Below are positions 8,854-18,498 of a DNA stretch of 36,125 nt, piece by piece. The stretch covers positions 1 to 36,125 of the forward strand of contig NZ_MUKU01000048.1 of NCBI RefSeq assembly GCF_002081825.1, read 5' to 3'. A program made the translations under genes and the position numbers. The notes beneath the pieces are model-generated. The model saw nothing but the letters and a program-made list of their open reading frames with translations. It was not told the origin of the DNA and ran no database searches. Source of the stretch: Chromobacterium haemolyticum. GTDB taxonomy: Bacteria > Pseudomonadota > Gammaproteobacteria > Burkholderiales > Chromobacteriaceae. How positions within the stretch are numbered: position 1 is the stretch's first letter; every line of letters starts with the position of its first letter.

Positions 8854-8950
8854 GCGCCCCCCTTCCCGGCGCGCCATCGCGCGCCGCCGCAAACCGCGCC
8901 CGCCAAGCCCATCCCCTGGATACGGACTTGCCGGGCGCGCGCCGATAGGC

Positions 8951-8965
8951 GCGAGACTATGAACA
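8951..8965 (-). repeat. Solitary MITE end
   Basis: GAACAGGCTC followed by TTA matches the right-hand end and TNA flank of the inverted-repeat elements found elsewhere in the window. No matching left end is visible between here and the mgtE stop codon, so this is a decayed or one-ended remnant. The remaining gap (8854-9120) holds a GC-rich tract and the upstream region of the next gene. Confidence 0.4.
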
Positions 8966-9120
8966 GGCTCTTAGGCCAGTTTGTCCGCTTCTTGGTTTTT
9001 ATCACGCCCCCGCCAAGTTGTTTTCGGTGATTCGGCATGCTAATGTCCTGATAAATTTAAATAATCAAGGCATACGCCGGCACCTCATTTCATCGCAACG
9101 CCACTTAAACGGCCTCTTTC

Positions 9121-9981
9121 ATGACCAATGCAAACCGCAAACACTTCGCCGCCGCGCTGGCGCTGGCCGCGGCGCTGCCGCTGGCGGCCCACGCCGAAAC
9201 CTTCGACCTGGGCGCCATTCTCAAGGACGGCATCAAGAAGGCGCTGCAAAAAGATCCCGCCGCGGACGGCGCCGCCGCCCCGATGACTCCCGGCGTCTAC
9301 GACGGCTCCGACAAACAGTTCGAGCGCACGCTGACCATACGCCCCAACGGCAAGTTCGAACTGGAAGTCATGCAAAAAGGCAAACCCGGCCAACTGCGCT
9401 CCGGCTCCGGCAGCGGACAGTTGCAGGCCAACGGCGGACAGTGGCGCTATAGCGAAGGCATCTGCACGATGAACGTCCTGCCCCAGACCTCCGCGGTGCA
9501 AGTGCAGATGGAGCGGTGCGCCAGCGCCTTCGGCGATGTGCCCTTCGACGGCGTTTATCGTCTGAGCAAAGCGGCCGGCGGCGCCCAGGCCGGCGGCGGC
9601 AAGAACAAGGCCTTGGCGGCGCAGCTGAGCTGCCACAATCTCAACCTCAGCGAAAACGGCGTCGCCAAACTGCTGGCCGCCGCCGCCGGCACCACGCCCA
9701 ATCAGATATGGGAACACGAGCTGGCCTTGCAAGGAGGCTATGACTACGGCGGCCTGCCGATACGCTCGGTGCAGCTGTCCGAGGCGGACGGCGGCTTCCT
9801 GGCGCTGTTCGTCGACGGCGACGCCGCCGCCATCAAGGCCGCGATCAAGAAAACCCAGCGCAAGGGCAGCAGCGCGGCGATGTTGAGCAAGGTGGGGGAA
9901 AGCTATTCCTTCCCGGGCAAACCCAACGGCCTGCCCTATGTGCAGTGCCGCAGCAAGGCGGTTCAACACGGGCTGTATTGA
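9121..9981 (+). CDS. Exported protein of unknown function
   Basis: The protein has 286 residues and a clear Sec signal peptide: positively charged NANRKH, a hydrophobic alanine/leucine core, and an AHA-ET cleavage site near residue 26. The mature part is polar and alanine/glycine-rich. Residues about 60-145 read like a small beta-rich domain (TLTIRPNGKFELEV...GQWRYSEGICTMNV...), and a low-complexity AAGGAQAGGGKNK linker precedes a second region. Four cysteines in the mature part could form disulfides in the periplasm. I do not recognise the family. It is transcribed alone, convergent with nrdJ, and ends just before a strong terminator hairpin. Confidence 0.8.
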   Translation: MTNANRKHFAAALALAAALPLAAHAETFDLGAILKDGIKKALQKDPAADGAAAPMTPGVYDGSDKQFERTLTIRPNGKFELEVMQKGKPGQLRSGSGSGQLQANGGQWRYSEGICTMNVLPQTSAVQVQMERCASAFGDVPFDGVYRLSKAAGGAQAGGGKNKALAAQLSCHNLNLSENGVAKLLAAAAGTTPNQIWEHELALQGGYDYGGLPIRSVQLSEADGGFLALFVDGDAAAIKAAIKKTQRKGSSAAMLSKVGESYSFPGKPNGLPYVQCRSKAVQHGLY

Positions 9982-9997
9982 CGCTTGCTCCAAACGA

Positions 9998-10027
9998 CAA
10001 TGGCCCTGGCATTTGCCGGGGCCATTG
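9998..10027. terminator. Terminator hairpin between convergent genes
   Basis: CAATGGCCC and GGGCCATTG arms form a strong stem with an inner TGGC/GCC extension around ATTT. It lies between the stop of the exported-protein gene (9981) and the stop of nrdJ (10050), so it can serve both strands. Confidence 0.75.
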
Positions 10028-10049
10028 CATTAGCCAACCCGTCTAAAGC

Positions 10050-12908
10050 TCAACCGCAAGCGCCGACATGACCGCAGGCGGTGCAAAACTCGCAACCGTC
10101 CTTCTTGATCAAGGCGTGGTTGCCGCACTCCGGGCAGGGCTTGCCCGGCACCTGTTTCAAGGCGGCGCTGGCTTCCGGGCTGAACAGATCACTCTGCTCC
10201 GGCACCATCACCCCCATCTCTTCCAGCGGCACGCCCTCCTCGGTCAGCACCCCCAGCATCGCGTAGCGGTGGATGATCAGCTGCGCCAGGTAAGCAACCG
10301 TGGACGGCCAGCTCTGCGACTTCTCCACGCCGGGGATGCGGGCGAAGAAATCGCCCTGCGGCTCGGCGTAGCTCAGCAGCTTGCGCAGCTTGAGGCCGAT
10401 CCAGGCCGGGTCTATCACCCGCATGTCCAGGCTCAGCATCTTGCACAGGCCGTCCAGTTCGCGCGGGTAGGCGCCAGCCAGCCACATGGAATACGGCCGG
10501 CGCTGGCCGTTGGGCAGCACCAGCTCCTTGATGAAGAGCACGAAGTCGTCGCCGGTTTGCGGGTTGCTGACGTCCACCGACCAGCTCATGGTGCCGTCGG
10601 TACCGGACTTGGGCTCCTTGCGCGCGAACAGCGCGTCCATTACCGGCGTCGGCTCGTTTTGATCCGCCGGCAGCGCGCCCAGCTGCTCGACGCGGTGGCG
10701 CACCACCTTGCCCAGGGCCGCCGAGGCCGAGGTGGCATAGACAGTGCGCTCGCCCAGATCGAACACATAGCGTTTGTCGCCGTTGGTGTGCGACAGCGCG
10801 TCCAGCTTGGCCGCCAGCCAACCGTGGTCGCGGCAGCGCATGTCCATGGACAGGGTTTTGGCCACCGCGCCCAAACCGCGCTGTTCCTCGGTGGCGTTAA
10901 CCCAGCATTCGAACGGCGACACCCGGCCATTCTCCACATGGCCCACCACCACGGCGAAATCGCCGGCGTCGCCTTCCACCATGAAAGTCCACGACGGGTT
11001 GCCTTCCTTCAGCTTGGGCCGGTTCGGCCATTTCAGGCTGGACAGCGCCGGCGTCGGCGCGGTATTGAGCACCACGCGGCGGTCCGGATCGCCGTCGCCG
11101 TTGCCGGACAGGTCCTGCGGCGTGGCGGCGCTGGGCTTGGCCGGCTCCACCGACAACACCGAACCCAGCACGCTGTTGGGCCGGTAGGTGGTGATGCCCT
11201 TCAGGCCGGCGCGCCAGGCCTCCAGGTACAGGCTTTCGAAATCGTCGAACGGATAATCGCCCGGCACGTTCACCGTCTTGGAAATGGCGGTGTCGATATA
11301 GGGCGCCACCGCCGCCACCATGCGCATATGGTCCAGCGCGCTCATTTCCAGCGCGGAGACGAAATACTCCGGCAAGGCGTTGGTGTCCCCGCCCTGCATC
11401 CGGTAAACACGGTAGGCGTGGTCTTCCACCAGGTATTCCTGCTGGCTGCCGTCGGCCATGCGCTTCTTGCGGGTGTAGAACCAGGAGAACGGCGGTTCGA
11501 TGCCGTTGGAGGCGTTGTCGGCGAAGGCCAGCGAAATGGTGCCGGTGGGCGCGATGGACAATAGGTGCGAGTTGCGGATGCCGTGCTTGCGGATGCGCGC
11601 CTTGATCGCCTCCGGCAGCCGGCTGGCGCAATGCGGCGCGGCCAGGTAGGCGTCGGCGTCGAACAGCGGGAAACCGCCTTTCTCGATGGCGAGATCCACC
11701 GAAGCGTCGTAGGCGGCGTCGCGCATCGCCTCGGAAATGCGGCTGGCGAAGCGGCGGCCCTCCTCGCTGTCATAGCGTATTTTCAACATGATCAGCGCGT
11801 CGCCCAGGCCGGTGAAGCCCAGGCCGACGCGGCGCTTGGCCTGCGCCTCTCGCTGCTGTTCCTCCAGCGGCCACACCGTCAGGTCCAGCACATTGTCCAG
11901 CATGCGCACCGACATGCGCACCACTTTCTCGAAGCTCTTGAAGTCGAAGCTGGGCTTGTCGCCAAAGGGCTGACGCACGTGGCGGCACAGATTGATGGAG
12001 CCCAGATCGCAGCAGCCGTAGTCCGGCAGCGGCTGCTCGCCGCAGGGGTTGGTGGACTCGATCACCTCGCAGTAGGACAGATTATTGTCCTGATTGATGC
12101 GGGTCATGAACAGCACGCCCGGCTCGGCGTGGTCATAGGTGGAGGCCATGATCTGCCGCCACAGTTCGCGCGCCGGCACGGCGCGGTAAACCCACAGGCC
12201 GTCCTCGCGCTGGTAGCTGCCGGGGAAGGCGTCGGACGAGGGCTCCACCTCGTGGGTCAGTTCCCAGGCGATGTCCGCCTCCACCGCGCGCATGAAGTCG
12301 TCGGACACGCCCACCGAGATATTGAAATTGCGCAGATCGCCCTGGTCCTTGGCGTGGATGAAGTCCTCCACGTCCGGGTGGGAAATGTCCAGCACCCCCA
12401 TCTGCGCGCCGCGGCGCGCGCCGGCGGATTCCACCGTCTCGCAGCTGCGGTCGAACACCCGCATATAGGACACCGGGCCGGACGCGCGGCTGTTGGTGCC
12501 CTTGACTCGCGCGCCCTTGGGACGGATGCGCGAGAAGTTGTAGCCGACGCCGCCGCCGCGGCGCATGGTTTCCGCGGCCTGCAGCAGCGCCTCGTAAATG
12601 CCCACCTTGCCGTTTTCGGTTTCGGACACCGAATCGCCCACCGGCTGCACAAAGCAATTGATCAAGGTAGCGCGCAAATCGGTGCCGGCGGCGGAATTGA
12701 TGCGGCCGCCGGGAATAAAGCCGTTTTCCAGCGTTTGATAGAACAGCGGCTCGAAACGCGCCGGGTCGCTTTCCAGCGCCGCCAGCGCCTTGGCCACGCG
12801 CAGGCGCACTTCGCTCACGCTGTGTTCGCCGTTCTTGGCGTATTTTTCCAGCAATACCTCGCGGGAGATGTCCTGCTCGGTCATGGCGGCGATGTTTTCC
12901 TGCTTCAT
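10050..12908 (-). CDS. nrdJ: Adenosylcobalamin-dependent ribonucleotide reductase (class II)
   Basis: The protein has 952 residues. The start at 12908 ([15 protein letters not shown]) has AGAGGA upstream; a longer in-frame start at 13019 would run into the promoter elements. The catalytic barrel spans about 1-600, with a redox cysteine at Cys85 (INCFVQP), [20 protein letters not shown], and the NPCGE active-site loop at 287-291 (Cys289 as thiyl-radical candidate). [20 protein letters not shown] lies further on. The C-terminal third contains two similar TSCPD-type domains, and the tail has CPECG and CTACG, which look like the redox or zinc tail. The enzyme makes deoxynucleotides without oxygen but needs B12. 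No cobalamin riboswitch is visible upstream; FNR- and NrdR-like sites are. Confidence 0.93.
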   Translation of the reverse strand: MKQENIAAMTEQDISREVLLEKYAKNGEHSVSEVRLRVAKALAALESDPARFEPLFYQTLENGFIPGGRINSAAGTDLRATLINCFVQPVGDSVSETENGKVGIYEALLQAAETMRRGGGVGYNFSRIRPKGARVKGTNSRASGPVSYMRVFDRSCETVESAGARRGAQMGVLDISHPDVEDFIHAKDQGDLRNFNISVGVSDDFMRAVEADIAWELTHEVEPSSDAFPGSYQREDGLWVYRAVPARELWRQIMASTYDHAEPGVLFMTRINQDNNLSYCEVIESTNPCGEQPLPDYGCCDLGSINLCRHVRQPFGDKPSFDFKSFEKVVRMSVRMLDNVLDLTVWPLEEQQREAQAKRRVGLGFTGLGDALIMLKIRYDSEEGRRFASRISEAMRDAAYDASVDLAIEKGGFPLFDADAYLAAPHCASRLPEAIKARIRKHGIRNSHLLSIAPTGTISLAFADNASNGIEPPFSWFYTRKKRMADGSQQEYLVEDHAYRVYRMQGGDTNALPEYFVSALEMSALDHMRMVAAVAPYIDTAISKTVNVPGDYPFDDFESLYLEAWRAGLKGITTYRPNSVLGSVLSVEPAKPSAATPQDLSGNGDGDPDRRVVLNTAPTPALSSLKWPNRPKLKEGNPSWTFMVEGDAGDFAVVVGHVENGRVSPFECWVNATEEQRGLGAVAKTLSMDMRCRDHGWLAAKLDALSHTNGDKRYVFDLGERTVYATSASAALGKVVRHRVEQLGALPADQNEPTPVMDALFARKEPKSGTDGTMSWSVDVSNPQTGDDFVLFIKELVLPNGQRRPYSMWLAGAYPRELDGLCKMLSLDMRVIDPAWIGLKLRKLLSYAEPQGDFFARIPGVEKSQSWPSTVAYLAQLIIHRYAMLGVLTEEGVPLEEMGVMVPEQSDLFSPEASAALKQVPGKPCPECGNHALIKKDGCEFCTACGHVGACG

Positions 12909-13030
12909 GGTTCCCGGTTCCTCTTGAATTGCGGCCTGCGGCGGCCAGGGCGGCCCCCTTCCAGCATGCAATGGACTGTGTGGGCCGCAAAAGGTTTCAA
13001 CACGTCCGATACGCAACATCTGGAAAAGAA

Positions 13031-13081
13031 AAACGGCGTATTACACTATATGTAGTTACGCCGTTCGTTGACACATATCAA
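13031..13081 (-). promoter_or_regulatory. nrdJ promoter with FNR-type box and NrdR-like box
   Basis: TTGACACATATCAA at 13068-13081 is an FNR-type site (9 of 10 consensus positions, palindromic). ACACTATATGTAGTTA at 13043-13058 closely matches the NrdR box. It overlaps two -10 candidates on the minus strand, TATAGT (13050-13045) and TAATAC (13043-13038). With TAATAC the FNR box would sit near -43. Expected logic: activation when oxygen is low, and repression by NrdR when nucleotide pools are full. A second NrdR box is not convincing. Confidence 0.6.
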
Positions 13082-13149
13082 GCGCTATTCCACCTCGTCG
13101 TCGCTTTTCCCTATCGTCATGGGCAAAAACACGACGCGCGGCGGCCGCC

Positions 13150-16100
13150 TCACGGCGTCTTCAGTTTCACCTCCAGCGGCACCCCGTCGCGACCGGCGGA
13201 GACCTTGACCGGCTCGCCCAGTTGGATGCGTTCCTGCAGGGCCGGATCGGTCTTGACCATGGCCGCGCGCGCATTGGCGGCGCGTTGCTTGGCCAGTTGC
13301 TGCAGGTTGGCGTCGGTGATGCTCTGCGCGGCGATCAACTCGTCGCGCAGCAGCTTGCCCAGGGCCGCGCCGGACGGCCCGCCCGGCTTCAGCGTGTGGC
13401 CCAGCAGCTTGAAGCGGCCGATCTGCTTGCCGTACACCGATTTGACCGCGGACAGGATTTCGCCGTCCTGCATGTCCGGCAGCGGCAGCGGCTCGCCGGC
13501 GCCCAACTGATGGCCGGCGGCGGCGAAGATGGCCAGATCGGTTTGCGCGCGCGCCATTTCCTTGCGGTCCGCGTCGGCGTTGTAACCGCCGCTGATGGAC
13601 AGCATCAGCTTGGGCCGCTTCACCATCAGCCCGGCCACTTTGACCAGCTTCTCGCGCTCCGGCGGCGTCACATTGGCCTCGCCGGCCACGAAGCGGATAT
13701 CGTCGAAGCCCTCGCCGCCCAGCAAGGCGCCCAGCGCGCGGAACGGCGCGGTCACCACCTTGGTCACCACGTTGACGATGGCTTTCCAGATGACCTTGCC
13801 GTAGCTGAACTGCGGATCGTCCAGGCTGCCGGCCACCGGCAAGTCCAGATCGATGCGTTTGTCGCTGTCCTCCAGAATGGCCACCGCCAGCCGCAGCGGC
13901 AGCCGCGGGCCCTTGTATTCACTGTCCGGCAGCTCGTCGCCCAGTTGCAGAGAATCAATCACCACCCGGTTCTCGCCCTTGAGCTGGCGCTGCTCCAGCA
14001 GATAGCGCAGGTCCACCGACAAGCGGCCGTCCTTGACCTGCCAGCCGGCGAAGTTCATCGAATACGGGTTCAGCGTGCCCATGGAGATATTGCGGAAAGC
14101 CAGGGTGATGTCGGTGTTGTCGGTGGGCGCCAGCGGCGACAGCGCGCCGCGCACCTTGACGTCGCCAAACTGATCCACATCGCCATCCAGCGTGATATTG
14201 CCGCGCTGCTGGGCGCGGGTGGACAGGTTCTGGATGGAGCCGCGCAGATTATGCATGTCGGTGGCGAAGTCCGGCTTCATGCCGTGGTCGGCGAACTGCA
14301 CCCGGCCGCCCTGCACATGGATGGACTTCACCTCCACCTGAGGCAACGGCGACGCCTTGGCCTTAGGCGCGGCCGGCTTGCCGCCCTGGCCGGCGAACAG
14401 GCGCTTGAGGTTGAGCTCGCGCTTGTCGTCCAACACCAGCCGCGCCGCCGGCCCTTGCAGCCGAACATCGTTGATCGCCACTTTCAGCGGCATGCCCTGA
14501 GCGCTGAGGCCGCGCACTTGCAGATCGCGCCAGCCCAACAAGGGCAATTTCTCGCCCGGCTCATACACCGCCAGCCGCGCCACGCCCGCTGAGCCGCCGA
14601 CGCGCCAGCCGCGCGCGCCGACATCCAGATTCAGATCCACCGACAGCGCGCCGCCGCCGAAGCGCAGCGGCGTACCGCTCAAGGCGTACGGCGCCAACGG
14701 CGCCAGCTGCACTCCGTCGGCGCGCAGCTTGCCCTTGAACGCGCCGGCGGCGGCGTCGATATCGGCCTTGGCCGCCAGCTTGCCGCCGTTGAGCTTGCCG
14801 GCCAGGTCTACCGCCAACCGCTGGCCATCGTCCACCGCCACCGTGCCGCCCAGGCCGGACAAGGCCACGCTCACCGGTTTGGGCAGGCCGCGGTCGGTCC
14901 AGCTCAGTTGGCTGTCCCGCAGTTCCATTTCCGGATAAGAGAACTTCCAGGCCGGCGCCGCCTCCCCCTGGGCGCGCGCCGGCGCGGGGGTCGGTTTGGA
15001 ACGGCCGGCGGACTCGAACAAGCGGGCCAGATTGATCTGGCCGGCGCGGTCGCGCTCCACCTTGGCCTCAAGGCCGCTCAGCGTCAGCTTGCCCGGCTCG
15101 ATGCGGCGGCCTTGTTGCAATAACTGGCTGGACGCCAGTTCTGCACTGGCGAGGCTCAAAACCGGTGCCGCGCCTTGCGCGCCCAGCTTCAGCTCGTCCA
15201 ACCGCGCCAGCATGCCCGTCAGCGCGAAGCCATGGTCCGGCGACAAGGCGAAGCGGCCGGACAACAGCGGCAACTGGGCCTCCAGCGCCAAGGGCTGGCG
15301 AAAACCCTGGTCGGCATAGCTCAGGCGCCAGTTGCGCAACTTGATCGCCTCGATGTTCACCAACCACGGCAGCGGCGCTTCCGCCGGCTGAGGCTTGGCG
15401 ACGGCCGACGCGGCCGGAATCGCCTTCTGCCAATCCACCGTTCCGTCGCGGTCGCGTCCGGCCATCGCCAGGCCCTGGTCCAGTTCGATGGACTGCACTT
15501 TCAACATTGAACGCGCCAAGTCCAGCGCGCCGCCTTCGACGCGAACTTCCGGAATCGTCAGTTCGCTGCGGCCGCCCGGCGCTTTCAACGCGAAGCGCAG
15601 CAGGCTGGCGCGGAACGGCGACACCGTCAGTTCCGGCGTTTTGCCGGACATCTCAAAATGGTAGCGCGCCGACACCGACAAGCGCCCTTCCGGCGCGGCG
15701 GTGTTGAAATGCGGCTGCACATAAGGCCAGATCGAGGCCAGCGGCAGTTCCGCCATCTGCGCCTCGCCGTCGGACTTCAGCGGCTGCAGATTGATGCTGC
15801 CCTTCCAGTTGAAGCGAGTACCGTCGGTCAAAGCCGCCTGCATCGTGTAACTGCCGTTTTCCGGCAGCGTGGACAGGTCCACCAGCGACAGATTCAGCGG
15901 CACCATGGTAAAGCGCTCGTCGCCGCCCAGCCGGTCGGACAACTGCGCCTGGCCCTTGCGGATGTTCAAGGCCTTGATCAAGAGCCGCGGCAGCTTGTCC
16001 GAGCCGCCTTCGGGCTTGGCCGGCCCGGCGGCGTCGGCGACGAAGCGTGCCCAGTTCCACTGTCCGGCGCGGTTGCGCGCCAAGGCCAGCCGCGGTTCGT

Positions 16101-16467
16101 CCAGGGAAAACTCCTGCACCTGCCAGCGGCCGATCAACAGCATGGACGGGTCCAGGTTCAGATACGCCCGCTTCACCGCGAACAGCGGCCGGCCGTCGCC
16201 CTCGCTCAGCTTGAGATCCCTCACCTCCAGGGACATGTCCCAAGGCGTGATCTTCACCTCGCCCATGCTCAGCGTGCGGCCTATGCCCTGCGCCCATTTG
16301 GCGGCCGCGTCGCTGATCATGCCCGGCGCCAGCCAGCCCAGGAATCCCCAGAGCAGGCCCAGCAACACAATGGGAACCGCCGCCCAGCGCAGCCAGCGGC
16401 GGCGCGGTTTCGGCGATGGAGAGTTGGAATCTGAAGCGGGTTTTATCTGTTCGGTATCGTTTTCCAT
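13150..16467 (-). CDS. DUF748 / AsmA-like envelope protein
   Basis: The protein has 1105 residues. A short charged N-terminus with RRRWLR is followed by one membrane helix at about 29-48 (VPIVLLGLLWGFLGWLAPG). The large remainder is then in the periplasm. It is built from repeated beta-rich segments such as LSMGEVKITPWDMSLEVRDL and ITLDGDVDQFGDVKVRGALS, typical of DUF748 proteins in the AsmA-like group. Proteins of this superfamily are thought to form long hydrophobic grooves that carry phospholipids between the inner and outer membranes. That function is inferred from the superfamily, not shown here. Linkers rich in Pro, Ala and Lys (near 155, 490 and 700) separate the modules. It lies downstream of nothing on its strand and is probably monocistronic. 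Its start codon lacks a clear Shine-Dalgarno sequence. Confidence 0.88.
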   Translation of the reverse strand: MENDTEQIKPASDSNSPSPKPRRRWLRWAAVPIVLLGLLWGFLGWLAPGMISDAAAKWAQGIGRTLSMGEVKITPWDMSLEVRDLKLSEGDGRPLFAVKRAYLNLDPSMLLIGRWQVQEFSLDEPRLALARNRAGQWNWARFVADAAGPAKPEGGSDKLPRLLIKALNIRKGQAQLSDRLGGDERFTMVPLNLSLVDLSTLPENGSYTMQAALTDGTRFNWKGSINLQPLKSDGEAQMAELPLASIWPYVQPHFNTAAPEGRLSVSARYHFEMSGKTPELTVSPFRASLLRFALKAPGGRSELTIPEVRVEGGALDLARSMLKVQSIELDQGLAMAGRDRDGTVDWQKAIPAASAVAKPQPAEAPLPWLVNIEAIKLRNWRLSYADQGFRQPLALEAQLPLLSGRFALSPDHGFALTGMLARLDELKLGAQGAAPVLSLASAELASSQLLQQGRRIEPGKLTLSGLEAKVERDRAGQINLARLFESAGRSKPTPAPARAQGEAAPAWKFSYPEMELRDSQLSWTDRGLPKPVSVALSGLGGTVAVDDGQRLAVDLAGKLNGGKLAAKADIDAAAGAFKGKLRADGVQLAPLAPYALSGTPLRFGGGALSVDLNLDVGARGWRVGGSAGVARLAVYEPGEKLPLLGWRDLQVRGLSAQGMPLKVAINDVRLQGPAARLVLDDKRELNLKRLFAGQGGKPAAPKAKASPLPQVEVKSIHVQGGRVQFADHGMKPDFATDMHNLRGSIQNLSTRAQQRGNITLDGDVDQFGDVKVRGALSPLAPTDNTDITLAFRNISMGTLNPYSMNFAGWQVKDGRLSVDLRYLLEQRQLKGENRVVIDSLQLGDELPDSEYKGPRLPLRLAVAILEDSDKRIDLDLPVAGSLDDPQFSYGKVIWKAIVNVVTKVVTAPFRALGALLGGEGFDDIRFVAGEANVTPPEREKLVKVAGLMVKRPKLMLSISGGYNADADRKEMARAQTDLAIFAAAGHQLGAGEPLPLPDMQDGEILSAVKSVYGKQIGRFKLLGHTLKPGGPSGAALGKLLRDELIAAQSITDANLQQLAKQRAANARAAMVKTDPALQERIQLGEPVKVSAGRDGVPLEVKLKTP

Positions 16468-16870
16468 ATCGTCTAATTCTAATACTCATAAAGAGGTCTT
16501 AACAGTCCCCGTGGCAGATTTCCCTGTTGCCGCAAACCAACAGCTGGCCGACATTCAGTCAATAATCATTGCGAATGTCCACGCGGCGGTACTAGCATGC
16601 ATTCGTTCAAAATATTGAACATTTCGAACCAAGAACGATCAATCCCATTCAAAACAGCATTGGCCGTTTTATCAAATCAGAGAGGAGCACCCGGATTGCC
16701 GATCCATCAATGGGCCCGATTCCAGCCCCGTCCCGCCTGCCCGCGCAGCCCCGGCTGCCGCACACTGGACCGTAGATTATTTTTAGTACAAGCGCAGCGG
16801 CCGCATACGCTGAGGCACGACGCCCAGCGCGACAGCAGCTCGGGCGCGCACACATGACAACAGAGGGTTT
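16468..16870. other. 400-bp divergent intergenic region
   Basis: It separates the DUF748 gene (minus) from the glutamine-synthetase-type gene (plus). The left half is AT-rich and holds the perfect palindrome at 16605-16620. The right half is GC-rich without a recognisable gene. GAGGG just before 16871 is the likely ribosome-binding site. No RNA gene was recognised. Confidence 0.4.
16605..16620. promoter_or_regulatory. Perfect 16-bp palindrome, possible operator
   Basis: GTTCAA-AATA-TTGAAC is a perfect inverted repeat in the AT-rich part of the intergenic region. Its right part, AAAATATTGAACA, resembles the PuuR recognition sequence of E. coli (AAAATATAATGAACA, from memory), and the downstream gene is PuuA-like. 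The site lies 250 bp from that start codon, so it may instead serve the DUF748 gene. Confidence 0.4.
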
Positions 16871-18211
16871 ATGAATAACGCAGAACAAATCAACAAATGG
16901 TTGGACGACAATCGCATCACCGAAGTGGAATGCCTGATCCCGGACATGACCGGGCTGGCCCGCGGCAAAATCGTGCCGCGCCATAAATACAATCCGGCCG
17001 AAGGCTTGCGCCTGCCGGAGGCCGTTCTGTCCATGACCGTGACCGGGGACTACCCGGATCAGGACTTCACCTCCATCGCCGACCCCGACATGCGGCTGAT
17101 CCCGGACGCCAGCACCCTGCGCCCAGTGCCGTGGAACCTGGAGCCCACCGCCCAGATCATCCACGATTGCGCCTTTTTCGACGGCCGCCCGGTGGACCTG
17201 GCGCCGCGCAACGTGCTCAAGCGCATCCTCAAACTGTACGAAGACGAAGGCCTCAAAGCCGTGGTGGCGCCGGAAATGGAGTTCTACCTGGTGGAAATCC
17301 AGCCGGACGAAGACATCCCGCTGCGTCCGCCGGTAGGCCGCACCAAACGCACCGAAGCCGGCATGCAGAGCTTCTCCATCGACGCCGTCAACGAATACGA
17401 CGGCATCTTCGACGTGATGTACGACTGGTGCGAGGCCCAGGGCCTGGCGCTGGACACCCTGATCCACGAAATGGGCACCGCCCAGATGGAAATCAATCTG
17501 GACCACGGCGACCCGCTGGCGCTGGCGGACCAGGTCTTCCTGTTCAAACGCACCGTGCGCGAAGTGGCGATCCGCAACAATATGTACGCCACTTTCATGG
17601 CCAAACCGATGCAGGGCCAACCCGGCAGCGCCATGCACCTGCACCAGAGCGTGGTGGACAAGGAGAGCGGCAAAAACATCTTCAGCCTGAAGGACGGCCA
17701 GCCCTCGCAGAAATTCTTCCATTTCATCGGCGGCCTGCAAAACTATCTGCCGCCGGCAATGCCCTTCTTCGCGCCCTATGTGAACTCCTACCGCCGGCTT
17801 AGCCGCTACACCTCGGCGCCGATCAACCTGTCCTGGGGCTACGACAACCGCACCTGCGGCCTGCGCGTGCCGCACTCGGACCCGCAGGCGCGGCGGGTGG
17901 AAAACCGCCTGGCCGGCGTGGACGTCAACCCCTATCTGGCCATCGCCGCCAGCCTGGCTTGCGGCTACCTGGGCATGAAACAGGGCCTGATGCCGTCCGA
18001 ACCGCTGAGCGGCAGCGCTTACGAGCAGCCTCACCAACTTCCGCGCCACCTGGACGACGCCATCGACATGCTGCTCAAGTGCGAACCACTGACCAATCTG
18101 TTCGGCGAACACTTCATCCGCACCTACAGCGCCATCAAGGAAGCCGAGTACCGGGAGTACTTCGACGTGATCAGCCCGTGGGAGCGTCGCTTCCTGCTGC
18201 TGCACGTCTGA
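16871..18211 (+). CDS. Gamma-glutamylputrescine synthetase-type glutamine synthetase
   Basis: The protein has 446 residues, the length of PuuA and SpuI-type enzymes rather than GlnA (about 470). Metal-binding EMEFYLVE lies at about 136-143. The second-motif IHEMGTAQMEINLDHGDP region, the ATP-loop counterpart AKPMQGQPGSAMHLHQS and the RVENRLAGVDVNPYLAIAA stretch are all present. The adenylylation-site region typical of GlnA is absent. PuuA joins glutamate to putrescine with ATP in the first step of polyamine breakdown. No other puu genes lie nearby, so the amine substrate (putrescine, another polyamine or ethanolamine) is inferred. A 143-bp MITE sits between the stop codon and the terminator. 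Confidence 0.85.
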   Translation: MNNAEQINKWLDDNRITEVECLIPDMTGLARGKIVPRHKYNPAEGLRLPEAVLSMTVTGDYPDQDFTSIADPDMRLIPDASTLRPVPWNLEPTAQIIHDCAFFDGRPVDLAPRNVLKRILKLYEDEGLKAVVAPEMEFYLVEIQPDEDIPLRPPVGRTKRTEAGMQSFSIDAVNEYDGIFDVMYDWCEAQGLALDTLIHEMGTAQMEINLDHGDPLALADQVFLFKRTVREVAIRNNMYATFMAKPMQGQPGSAMHLHQSVVDKESGKNIFSLKDGQPSQKFFHFIGGLQNYLPPAMPFFAPYVNSYRRLSRYTSAPINLSWGYDNRTCGLRVPHSDPQARRVENRLAGVDVNPYLAIAASLACGYLGMKQGLMPSEPLSGSAYEQPHQLPRHLDDAIDMLLKCEPLTNLFGEHFIRTYSAIKEAEYREYFDVISPWERRFLLLHV

Positions 18212-18221
18212 TGGGCGCTTA

Positions 18222-18364
18222 GAACCTGTTTACGATCTCTCGAGCTAAGGCGAGACAAGGCGAAAACCACTGAGAAAGCGGAGTGTACACACGGTACATG
18301 AGCATTTCGAAGCGGCACTCACCGTGTCACGCCTCACGAAGCGCAGCAGATTATGAACAGACTC
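18222..18364. repeat. 143-bp MITE, intact copy, flanked by TTA duplications
   Basis: It starts GAACCTGTTTACGATCT and ends AGATTATGAACAGACTC, imperfect inverted repeats. TTA flanks both sides (18219-18221 and 18365-18367). The interior is shared with the interrupted copy at 22309-22824, including GGAGTGTACACACGGTACAT. It has no coding capacity and lies 11 bp after the glutamine-synthetase-type gene, ahead of its terminator. Confidence 0.85.
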
Positions 18365-18381
18365 TTAGGCGCAGAACGCTC

Positions 18382-18414
18382 GCCGCCGGCCTCTCTTCCA
18401 GGCTGGCGGCTTTT
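18382..18414 (+). terminator. Terminator hairpin of the glutamine synthetase-type gene
   Basis: GCCGCCGGCC and GGCTGGCGGC arms around TCTCTTCCA, followed by TTTT. It is now about 170 bp from the stop codon because the 143-bp MITE lies in between. Confidence 0.7.
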
Positions 18415-18498
18415 CCGCCCCGGCGTCATCAAACTGTGCATTGACAATCCCCAGCCCAGAATATTCAATATGGTTAACCTAGGCCGATAGAGCATTCC

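Noticed and set aside
13071-13086. Second NrdR box next to the first
   Set aside because: ACACATATCAAG is one base short of the consensus and is better explained as part of the FNR-type site.
12909-13149. Cobalamin riboswitch upstream of nrdJ
   Set aside because: I looked for the B12-box and surrounding stems on the minus strand and found none.
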